Part shown: positions 9,325 to 16,495 of the stretch, piece after piece | Numbering within the stretch: position 1 is the stretch's first letter | How the letters are laid out: the number at the start of each line of letters is the position of its first letter | Source of the DNA: DYIU01 sp038326775 | GTDB lineage: Bacteria > Actinomycetota > Geothermincolia > Fen-727 > Anoxymicrobiaceae | Assembly: GCA_038326775.1 (NCBI GenBank) | Contig: JBBQKJ010000008.1 | Coordinates: 20,923-84,922 of the forward strand | Reading direction: 5' to 3' | DNA: 64,000 nucleotides | Program-made: the position numbers and the translations under genes | The notes under the pieces: generated by a model | Told to the model about the DNA's origin: nothing | The model's database searches: none | The model's input: only the letters and a program-made list of their open reading frames with translations

Positions 9325-9330
9325 TATAAT
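9325..9330 (+). promoter_or_regulatory. -10 element placed for a leaderless transcript
   Basis: A perfect TATAAT (9325-9330) ends exactly six bases before the ATG at 9337, and there is no Shine-Dalgarno sequence in front of that ATG. A -10 box 6-7 bases before the start codon is the signature of leaderless mRNAs, which are common in Actinobacteria. No good -35 is visible. Confidence 0.45.
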
Positions 9331-9336
9331 ATCGAC

Positions 9337-11658
9337 ATGGAGTCAGGCGCCATCCCAAGATACGGCTACCGTCACCCGCGTGCGGCGCGGGTGGGGCTCA
9401 TCTCGATCACCGTGGCTGTCATCATGATGCTTGCCTTCATCCAGGTTCCGGCCAGCGGTTCGACCGCCGGCCTGAAGGGAAAGCTGGTGGTGCTTATCGT
9501 TGACCGCGTGGGCGTGGCCGACTTCCCAACGACTGATACTCCCTTCTGCCTGAGCCTGGCACGGCGCCGGTCTTTCGGCATGATGGTCACCCACACCGCC
9601 GAGCGCGAGAACGGAAAGGAGCCCGATCTCGGAGCGGATTACGTGACCCTTGGCGCGGGGGCGCGCGCCAGGGGAGCGCTCGGCGCGCCGCTTTCTTTCA
9701 ACAGCTCGGAACGGCCGGCGGGCTACGGCGGCACGAGGACGGCGGGCGAGCTTTTCCGGGGCTTCACAGGCGGGAGCGCGCCGAGGGACGGCGTGGTTTG
9801 TCTCGGCTACACACAGGTGGCCAGGAACAACGAGGGGGCCGGCACGGGTGAGAACGTGGGGCTTATGGGAAGGCTCCTTCGCGAGGGCGGGTTCGAGGCG
9901 GCGGCCCTCGGCAACTGCGACAGCCTGCAGAAGGTTGTCAGGCTGGCGCCCCTGGTGTGCTGCGACGAAAGTGGAGTGGTCCCCCTGGGTGACGTGAGCG
10001 ACAATACGGCCGTCCTCGCCCCAGGCAGCCCCGGCGGGTACCGCACCCGCTACGCCAGGCTTCTGGCTGAGAGCCGGCGCCTCCTGGCCGCCTCGGACCT
10101 GCTGGTGGTGGACACTGGTGAGACGGGCCGCATAGACAGGGAGTCCGGCAACATGGACCCCGGCCTGCTCGCGCGCGAGCGCGCAGCGGCCCTGCGGAGG
10201 GTCGACCGCTTCGCCCGCGAGATGACCTCGATGCTCGACCTCGACTCATCCCTGCTCCTGGTGGTGACGCCGGGCGCCCCCATGGAGGCGCGGGAAGAGG
10301 GAAACTACCTGACACCTTTTATCGCGGCGGGGAGGGGTTTCGGGCGCGGCCTCCTGACCTCCCGGTCGGCCCGGAGGCCCGGCCTGGTCAACAACGTTGA
10401 CTTTCTTCCGACCGTACTCGGACACTTCGACCTGGCGGTTCCCTCGGGGGTTGTGGGTTCGGAGATGAAGACCACGAACGGCCCCGCTGACCAGGTCGGT
10501 TACCTCGAGGACCTTAACGCTCAGTTCGGGGTGACCAGGAAGGCCCGCTGGCCGATAGTGGTCACTTACCTGTCCCTTGTCCTGCTCACGATCTGCCTGG
10601 CCGCGCTGTGCCTGCCGGCGGCGAGCCGGCGCCTGGGGTGGCCGCGAGACCTCGGCCGCGCCGCTCGGGCTACCGGGGTGGCGGCGGTTGTTCTGCTCGC
10701 TGGACCTCTTTCATTTCTGGTCGTCTCGGCGTTCCGGTACGGTGGCTACACTTTCCCGGTCGTCTTCTGCGCCGCCTTCACGCTCGTCGTCGGCCTTGGC
10801 GCCTGGCTGCTCCAACGAGGGCGGCCGCGCATGGACCCGGTGGTGGCGCTCTGCCTGCTGACGGCCGCAGTGATTGTGGCCGACCTCTCCTTTGGAGGCA
10901 GGCTGGTCATGATGCCGCTGCTTGGGGTCAGCGCGCTGGAGGGAATGCGTTTCTACGGCCTGACCAACACCTTGGCGGGGCTACTCCTGGCGACCTCGCT
11001 CTGGGGGATTTCCGGCCTGTGGGGCGGTGGGGCGCTGGAGCGGGGAGCGGCCAGGTGGCTCTTGCTGCTGGCGCTGCTCGGGCTCTCCTTCGTTGTGGGG
11101 TTTGGCGCGCTGGGAGCGAACGTGGGAGGCTTCATCGCGGCGCTGGCTACCTCTCTCACCTTTTTCGTCGCCACCTCGAAGCGCGGCTTCACGTTATGGA
11201 GGACTGCCGGCGTCGCCCTCGCCACCGCCGCGGGGACGGGCGTGATGATACTCCTGGACAGCGTGCTTGCGCATACCCACGCCGGGAAGTTGGTGAGTGG
11301 AGGAGGGGGAGGGTTTATTTCACTGGTGCAGCGAAAGCTGGTCATCCAGTTCGGGCAGATAAGCTTCTTCCTGCTGCCGGCCCTGGTCCTCATGGCGGCC
11401 GTCGTAGCGATGGCCCTCTGGCTGCGCCGTCCCGACTCTTTCTGGCGCAAGCGATGGGAGGAAGAGAAGCTCCAGACGGCGACACTTTTCTCCATGGTGG
11501 TCGGCAGCCTGGTGGCGCTGGTGTTCAACGACACCGGGGTGGCGATGCTGGGTGTCATGACTTTGGTAACCGTGCTGGCGATGATCTACTACCTTCTGCG
11601 AGAGGGCGGACGAGCGACCAGGAGGACCCGGCCGGACGTGCCTGTGTCAACGCTATAG
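9337..11658 (+). CDS. membrane protein with phosphatase-like extracytoplasmic domain
   Basis: About 773 residues. An N-terminal membrane anchor is followed by ~350 residues of a domain that looks like a divergent alkaline-phosphatase/sulfatase fold. It has KLVVLIVDRVGVADF at the first-metal strand, DYVTLGAGARARG, and a late NNVDFLPTVLGHFDLAVPSG segment typical of that superfamily. About nine to ten hydrophobic helices then fill residues ~410-760. Several expected metal ligands are not obvious, so catalysis is uncertain. The start could be GTG 9292, which overlaps the murA stop as GTGA, but ATG 9337 sits correctly for a leaderless mRNA. Its place after murA suggests an envelope role. I do not recognise a named gene. 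Confidence 0.7.
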   Translation: MESGAIPRYGYRHPRAARVGLISITVAVIMMLAFIQVPASGSTAGLKGKLVVLIVDRVGVADFPTTDTPFCLSLARRRSFGMMVTHTAERENGKEPDLGADYVTLGAGARARGALGAPLSFNSSERPAGYGGTRTAGELFRGFTGGSAPRDGVVCLGYTQVARNNEGAGTGENVGLMGRLLREGGFEAAALGNCDSLQKVVRLAPLVCCDESGVVPLGDVSDNTAVLAPGSPGGYRTRYARLLAESRRLLAASDLLVVDTGETGRIDRESGNMDPGLLARERAAALRRVDRFAREMTSMLDLDSSLLLVVTPGAPMEAREEGNYLTPFIAAGRGFGRGLLTSRSARRPGLVNNVDFLPTVLGHFDLAVPSGVVGSEMKTTNGPADQVGYLEDLNAQFGVTRKARWPIVVTYLSLVLLTICLAALCLPAASRRLGWPRDLGRAARATGVAAVVLLAGPLSFLVVSAFRYGGYTFPVVFCAAFTLVVGLGAWLLQRGRPRMDPVVALCLLTAAVIVADLSFGGRLVMMPLLGVSALEGMRFYGLTNTLAGLLLATSLWGISGLWGGGALERGAARWLLLLALLGLSFVVGFGALGANVGGFIAALATSLTFFVATSKRGFTLWRTAGVALATAAGTGVMILLDSVLAHTHAGKLVSGGGGGFISLVQRKLVIQFGQISFFLLPALVLMAAVVAMALWLRRPDSFWRKRWEEEKLQTATLFSMVVGSLVALVFNDTGVAMLGVMTLVTVLAMIYYLLREGGRATRRTRPDVPVSTL

Positions 11659-11678
11659 TTACGGAGCTCTCCCGAGAA

Positions 11679-12656
11679 CTACTCCTGCCTGTTGAACTCC
11701 CAGATGGCGATGACCAGCATGACCGCGCCGAAACCCGCCACGACCGCCACGTCCAGCCAGAGAGGGTATATCTGGGTCTTGACGGTGGGCATCTTGGGGA
11801 GCAGTTTCTGCAGCGCCCCCATGAGCTGGGGGTCGGCCTTCAGCTTGGCTACGACCTCCGCGGGCAGCTTCGATGCGATGCTCACCGAACTGGTCAGGTT
11901 CACTCCCTTCAGAGCGATGGCGCGGAGCATGTCCACCCCGTAGCTCAACGGGTTTATCTTGGTCAGGAAGTCCATCCAGCCTGGCAGGCCCTGCAGCGGG
12001 AACATCGCGCCCGAGAGAAAGAACAGCGGCATCAAAAAGAAGTTCATAAGGATGGGAAACGCCTCGAACGACTTCAGGCGGGCGCCGATGGCGACGCCCA
12101 CGCTTGTCATGGCCAGCGCGAGCAGCACCATGAGCGGGATAAGCGCGAGAGCCTTCCAGAGCGTGCTCCAGTGAAAGCCGAAGATGCTCGGCAGGAACAT
12201 CAGGACCAGCAGTACGGTGCCCTGCAGGACGGCGGTGGTCGCGCCCCCGATCACCTTGCCGACGGCCACGCTGGGCCTGGGCACCGGCGAGACCAGTATC
12301 TCCTTGAGGAAGCCGAACTGCCGGTCCCAGAGGATGGATATGGACGAGAACACCGAGGTGAACAGCACGGTCATCCCCAGTATCCCGGGGAACATGAACG
12401 TCACGTACTTGGTGTTGCCGGCGCCGAACACCTTGAACGCGGCCTGCAGGCCGGTGCCAAGAAGGAACAGGTACACCAGCGGCTGAACGAACGCCCCGAG
12501 GCGCCGCGGAGTGTCCCTCCAGAAGCGCTTGAAGTCGCGCAGCCAGACGATGTATATACCGGTAAGCGACCTCTCAAAGCTGGTCCTGTGCAGGTATTGT
12601 TCCGCGGATTCCCGCGCCGCTTCCCCCTCGCCGACGCTTACTTGATCTTCTTCCAT
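11679..12656 (-). CDS. ABC-2 type transporter permease (DrrB-like)
   Basis: This is the membrane half of a drug/lipid exporter, 325 residues. After a cytosolic N-terminus it shows six hydrophobic helices with the family's RFWRDTPRRLGAFVQPLVYLF opening and the conserved FLSGAMFPLQGLPGWM stretch before the last helices. A periplasmic insert (residues ~240-295) precedes the final helix. It is transcribed with the upstream ATPase gene (31-base gap). It converges on the neighbouring plus-strand gene, whose stop is only 20 bases away. Confidence 0.93.
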   Translation of the reverse strand: MEEDQVSVGEGEAARESAEQYLHRTSFERSLTGIYIVWLRDFKRFWRDTPRRLGAFVQPLVYLFLLGTGLQAAFKVFGAGNTKYVTFMFPGILGMTVLFTSVFSSISILWDRQFGFLKEILVSPVPRPSVAVGKVIGGATTAVLQGTVLLVLMFLPSIFGFHWSTLWKALALIPLMVLLALAMTSVGVAIGARLKSFEAFPILMNFFLMPLFFLSGAMFPLQGLPGWMDFLTKINPLSYGVDMLRAIALKGVNLTSSVSIASKLPAEVVAKLKADPQLMGALQKLLPKMPTVKTQIYPLWLDVAVVAGFGAVMLVIAIWEFNRQE

Positions 12657-12687
12657 TTCCCGTCCTTTTTCGAATCGGCGGGCGGGG

Positions 12688-13686
12688 CTAGCGCCTGCCG
12701 GTCTTGCCCATCTGCCCGGCCAGCTTCATCATGGATCCCTTCCTGTCCCCGGTGTCGTCGCGTATCTCCTTGCCTGTGAGCTTGAGGAAAACGTCGTCCA
12801 GCGTGGGCCGGTGGATGTTGATGGAGACTATTTTGACCCCGAACTCGCGGATCAGCTCCGGTACGAACTCTTCGCCCTTGTCCCGCTCGAAGCAGAGCCT
12901 GTACTCGGGGTCGTTTATCATATCCAGTTCGGGGTACCGCTCGAGCAGCTCGGCCAGGGCCGCGTCGTCGTCCTCGGTCGTGAGCCTGATGATGTCCCCG
13001 CCCACATCGTTCTTGAGCTGCTCCGGCGTGTCCAGCGCGATTATCCTGCCCACGTCGATGATGGCGATGCGATCGCAGTGCTCGGCCTCTTCCATGTAGT
13101 GCGTGGTGAGGAAGATGGTTATTCCCTCTCTCTTCTTCAGGTCCTCGATATACTCCCAGATGTAGTTGCGGGTCTGGGGGTCCAGGCCGATAGTGGGCTC
13201 GTCCAGGAACAGCACCTTCGGGTAGTGGAGAAGGCCCCGGGCTATCTCGAGGCGCCTCTTCATGCCGCCGGAGTACGTCTCCACGCGGTCGTCGGCGCGG
13301 TCGGAGAGGCTGACCATGTCCAGGACCTCTTTCATGCGCCTCTCGCGCTCGGAGCGGGGTATGTGGTAGACCACGGCGTGGAACTCCAGGTTCTCCTTCG
13401 CGGTGAGGGTATCGTCGAGGCTGGGGTCCTGGAACACCATGCCTATCGACTCCCTGACCTCGTTCTTGAACCGGACTATGTCGTAACCGTTGATGACCGC
13501 GGTTCCGCTGGTAGGCTTGAGGATGGTCGAGAGCATGTTCATCGTCGTGGTCTTGCCCGCGCCGTTAGGGCCCAGGAAGCCGAATATCTCGCCTGACATG
13601 ACCTCGAAGTTCACGGAATCGACCGCGACCAGGTCCCCGAAGTTCTTGACCAGGTTGTCGGTCCGGATAATGGCCCCGTTATTCAC
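12688..13686 (-). CDS. ABC transporter ATP-binding protein (DrrA-like)
   Basis: This is the ATPase partner of the DrrB-like permease, 332 residues. Walker A is GPNGAGKTTT, the signature is YSGGMKRRLEIARGL, Walker B is VLFLDEPTIGLDP and the switch His is in TTHYMEEAEH. The C-terminal extension with FELL-type dimer residues and NIHRPTLDDVFLKLTG is typical of the DrrA/daunorubicin-resistance family. The GTG start overlaps the end of marR by eight bases. The substrate cannot be read from sequence. Confidence 0.95.
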   Translation of the reverse strand: MNNGAIIRTDNLVKNFGDLVAVDSVNFEVMSGEIFGFLGPNGAGKTTTMNMLSTILKPTSGTAVINGYDIVRFKNEVRESIGMVFQDPSLDDTLTAKENLEFHAVVYHIPRSERERRMKEVLDMVSLSDRADDRVETYSGGMKRRLEIARGLLHYPKVLFLDEPTIGLDPQTRNYIWEYIEDLKKREGITIFLTTHYMEEAEHCDRIAIIDVGRIIALDTPEQLKNDVGGDIIRLTTEDDDAALAELLERYPELDMINDPEYRLCFERDKGEEFVPELIREFGVKIVSINIHRPTLDDVFLKLTGKEIRDDTGDRKGSMMKLAGQMGKTGRR

Positions 13687-14155
13687 CGTTGCTCCTTTTC
13701 ATCTCTTCCTCGCCGACTTCCAGCCACCTATCCGTGATCTCTGCGAGGTGACCGACGGTCCTCTCCAGGTCGTTCTCCTTCTCCTGCCGAAAGATATCGA
13801 GCATCAACCGGTGCTGCAGGGCGGTCAACGTCGCCACGAGCTCATCGCTCTTGGGGGTTATCAAGACCTGGGTTATCCGATGGTCGTTCGCGTCCTTGGC
13901 CTTCTTCAGCAGTCCTTTCGCGCAAAGCCCGTCTATCATCCTGCTTGCTGTGGGGGCGGCGACCATCATCCGGTTCGACAGCTCCGTGACCGTCATGCCG
14001 CCGGTGTTCTTTACCGCCTTCATGAGGTAGAACTGCGGCCAGGTTACCTGGTATGCCTCTATCTCCTTGCGGAAGATTGCGTTCATGCCCCGGATCATCT
14101 TGCCGATGCTGCGCAGGAACTCCTCCGCAAGTTCTTCCCGTCTGCTTTCCTTCAT
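13679..14155 (-). CDS. MarR-family transcriptional regulator
   Basis: This winged-helix regulator of about 158 residues is placed first in an operon with an ABC exporter, so it is probably its ligand-sensitive repressor. The HTH region is GGMTVTELSNRMMVAAPTASRMIDGL. The wing follows, with DRRVT-like residues replaced by ANDHRITQVLI. The ATG at 14155 is chosen because CGGGAG lies five bases upstream. A GTG at 14173 would add six residues. A strong promoter with two repeats that could be its operators lies just upstream (14181-14240). Confidence 0.93.
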   Translation of the reverse strand: MKESRREELAEEFLRSIGKMIRGMNAIFRKEIEAYQVTWPQFYLMKAVKNTGGMTVTELSNRMMVAAPTASRMIDGLCAKGLLKKAKDANDHRITQVLITPKSDELVATLTALQHRLMLDIFRQEKENDLERTVGHLAEITDRWLEVGEEEMKRSNGE

Positions 14156-14180
14156 CGCACTCCCGAACGTCACAACCGGA

Positions 14181-14240
14181 TATAGTTTGCAATGCTAAAT
14201 AAGTATCTGGTGAGATCAGTTATTTGTCAAGGCTAAATAG
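14181..14240 (-). promoter_or_regulatory. marR-exporter promoter with two operator-like repeats
   Basis: On the minus strand, TTGACA (14225-14230) is followed by 17 bases and GATACT (14202-14207). Two copies of a TATTTAGC-x-TTG element occur. One covers the -35 (14222-14239) and the other lies just downstream of the -10 (14186-14201). They are 38 bases apart, near a multiple of the helical turn, and each is partly dyad-symmetric. This is the layout expected for MarR autorepression. Confidence 0.65.
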
Positions 14241-14255
14241 ATTGAAGCCGGGGGG

Positions 14256-15500
14256 TCAACCTCTTTTTCCCACACCACCGGGGCCGGCGGCCGAACGGTC
14301 GCTGACGACCTCCTGGAGGACCTTCTCCAGTGTCTTCACGCCCTTCTGCCAGGAGAAGTTCTCCACCATGAGCTCGCGGGCCTCAGCGGCAATGCTCTCC
14401 CTCAGCTTGCGGTCCTCTAGCAACTTGATTGTCTGAGCGGCGAGCTCTTCGGGGGTGTCTGCCAGCAGGATGTTCCTGCCGTCCTCCGCGGGGAGCCCTT
14501 CCGCGCCGAGCCTTGTGGAGACCACCGGGACCCCGCACGCCATTGCCTCGAGGACTTTTCCCCTGAAGCCGCCGCCCAGCCTCACCGGGCACACGAAGAC
14601 GTCGCTGTCATAGAGGTAAGGCCGCACGTCGTCCACCTGCCCCGTTATCTCTATGGAGGGGTCGCGCCGGGCCAGCTCCAGCATGTCCGGCGAGGGCTCC
14701 CTGCCGACCACCAGGAAGCGGCCTGCGCCGATCTTTTCCTTCACCGAGGGCCAGGCCTCCGTTGCGAAGAAGACAACGGCGTCGCGGTTGGGGTCGTGGG
14801 GGTAGTTGCCCAGGAACATGACCGTCGGGGTGGAGCCCTCCTCGCGCGGCTCGGGCCGGAAACCCTCCACGTCGACCCCGTGAGGCACCACGGAGATGTC
14901 GAGGCCCGGCCTTACTGCCAGGAGCTCGTCCCTGCCCTCCGGGGTAAGGGTGAGCACCCTGTCCGCGTCCGCGTACATGTCGAACTCGAAGCGCTTCAGG
15001 CCCTTGAGCTGCATGAGCGCGGCGATGCCTTCCCGGTTGAATCCCTGGAACTCGAGCACCTTCCTGCGCGCGAGGTAGTAACACTCGTGGACGGACATCA
15101 CCCGCTTGATGCCCACCAGGTCCGGGTTGTTGTACAGGTACTGGGCGACCATGGAGTACTCGGAAATAACGACGTCGTAGCTCAGCGCACGGACCATCTC
15201 GCGGATCGCCAGGTACATCTCCTCCGAGTAGTTGAGCATGAAATAAGGGGGCACCGGGCCGGCCACAAAATCTGAAGCGCGTTTCAGCGCCCCCCTGGGC
15301 GAGGGAGCGCCAACGAGCTTCAGCTCTGCGCAGTAAGCACTTGTGGACTCGACCTGCTCCGCGGTCGCGTGCTGCGGGTCAAAGGCGACCAGCGACACTG
15401 TATGATCGGGCGAGAGGTACTTCACCCGGTTATAGATGATTATCGGCCCGCCGATGACTTTGCTATGCGGGAACTCCTTGACGACGAAGAGTATGTTCAT
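14256..15500 (-). CDS. glycosyltransferase, GT4 family
   Basis: A GT-B fold glycosyltransferase of 414 residues. The N-terminal domain starts NILFVVKEFPHSKVIGGP. The nucleotide-sugar domain has VMFLGNYPHDPNRDAV and the late RGKVLEAMACGVPVVSTRLG motif containing the family's E-x7-type donor contact. The ATG at 15500 is chosen because the Rossmann strand begins there; 29 further codons upstream are open but look non-coding. A -10-like TATATT on the minus strand at 15547-15552 would give a short leader. The stop lies directly beside the marR promoter, without a visible terminator. Acceptor unknown. Confidence 0.9.
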   Translation of the reverse strand: MNILFVVKEFPHSKVIGGPIIIYNRVKYLSPDHTVSLVAFDPQHATAEQVESTSAYCAELKLVGAPSPRGALKRASDFVAGPVPPYFMLNYSEEMYLAIREMVRALSYDVVISEYSMVAQYLYNNPDLVGIKRVMSVHECYYLARRKVLEFQGFNREGIAALMQLKGLKRFEFDMYADADRVLTLTPEGRDELLAVRPGLDISVVPHGVDVEGFRPEPREEGSTPTVMFLGNYPHDPNRDAVVFFATEAWPSVKEKIGAGRFLVVGREPSPDMLELARRDPSIEITGQVDDVRPYLYDSDVFVCPVRLGGGFRGKVLEAMACGVPVVSTRLGAEGLPAEDGRNILLADTPEELAAQTIKLLEDRKLRESIAAEARELMVENFSWQKGVKTLEKVLQEVVSDRSAAGPGGVGKRG

Positions 15501-15731
15501 CGACCTGCCTTTCCCGGCTCCGGGCGACTCCAGGACTCCGGCACATAATATAGCAGAAGAGGCAGGCCGGCATGCGGCAGGCGCCATGGTATCGACGGCC
15601 CGAAGTTGGTATCATCGGTTCAAGAAGCGGTTCCGCGGTATATCGATCGACAGGCGGACGACACGCGGTCCCCGGAGTGCGGCGTTACAACCTGGCAGGG
15701 GACCCCGTCAGTGCGGGGGCGGTCGCGCGTT

Positions 15732-16220
15732 ATGGAGAGCACTGAAAAGAACGACAGGTGCGCGGAATGCGGCGCCGAGATCGACGGCCCGCGGTGGTTC
15801 TGCGGAGCCTGCGGCAAACTGGTACCGAGCAACGAGGAAGCCCATTCCAGGCCGCCCGGCGCGCCCTCAAAGGATAAGAAGGCGCGCGGGCGAATACGGC
15901 TTAACAAGAGCGAAGTACCGGGTTCGCCCGGTGAGGGTGGGAAAGCCGAGCACCGGAGTTTCTCAAAATCGCTGGTGGTTCGGATTTTGATAACCCTGCT
16001 GATACTGGCGCTGCTAATTGCCGCGCTCGTTCTTATCGACGGCCTCAGGAGGGGCAGCCGGCAGAAAGCCGAGCGGCCGGGGCCCGTGCCGCTCCCGGCG
16101 GACACACGGTTCGTGCCGGAAAGCCCGGCCGGTTTGGAGGAGTTGCCTGATGACACAGCGCCAAGAGGAGACACCCCAGAGGTCCTGCCTGGTCTGCGGT
16201 CATGGGATGGGTCCGCTTGA
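15732..16220 (+). CDS. small zinc-ribbon membrane protein
   Basis: A 162-residue protein. The N-terminal ribbon has two CxxC knuckles (CAECG and CGACG), then comes a charged linker and one membrane helix (SLVVRILITLLILALLIAALV, ~80-100). An acidic/proline tail ends DGSA. The ATG at 15732 is preceded by GGGGGCGG. Its last 71 bases overlap the next zinc-ribbon gene in another frame. No function is assigned. Divergent from the GT4 gene; the 231-base gap at 15501-15731 holds only the weak -10 for that gene. Confidence 0.7.
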   Translation: MESTEKNDRCAECGAEIDGPRWFCGACGKLVPSNEEAHSRPPGAPSKDKKARGRIRLNKSEVPGSPGEGGKAEHRSFSKSLVVRILITLLILALLIAALVLIDGLRRGSRQKAERPGPVPLPADTRFVPESPAGLEELPDDTAPRGDTPEVLPGLRSWDGSA

Positions 16221-16467
16221 CAGGATATGCGATGTTTGCGGGTCGATCAGACGGCCCGCGAGAGCAGGTGGGAAGAGGAACCCCCCTGAAAAGCACTCCA
16301 GCTGTGAAATATGCGGTGAGCAGGTACCTTCGGGACAGCAGCACTGCGCCGAATGCTCCGCCCGCCTCAAGGAGCGCGCGAAGAGCCGCAAGGTTGAACG
16401 CCAGACGAAAGAGTCGATCCTCGCGCGGATGGTACGGCGGCTGAAAGGGCTTTTCAGCGGGGGATAG
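16150..16467 (+). CDS. double zinc-ribbon protein
   Basis: A 105-residue protein with two zinc ribbons: CLVCG...CDVCG (~13-31) and CEICG...CAECS (~52-70). A basic helical C-terminus follows (RMVRRLKGLFSGG). The ATG is supported by a strong GGAGGAG at 16136-16142, eight bases upstream, inside the preceding gene. The 71-base overlap with that gene is unusually long. Either they are truly nested, or the first protein is normally joined to this one by frameshifting. Function unknown; paired CxxC ribbons suggest protein or nucleic-acid binding. Confidence 0.72.
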   Translation: MTQRQEETPQRSCLVCGHGMGPLDRICDVCGSIRRPARAGGKRNPPEKHSSCEICGEQVPSGQQHCAECSARLKERAKSRKVERQTKESILARMVRRLKGLFSGG

Positions 16468-16495
16468 CCGGCTGCCCGTGGGCCCGGGGAGCGGG

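Noticed and set aside
10608..12779. 723-codon open frame on the plus strand
   Set aside because: It crosses the end of the phosphatase-like gene and runs antisense to the ABC permease. The translation is Arg/Gly/Ala-rich without recognisable motifs, a typical high-GC shadow frame.
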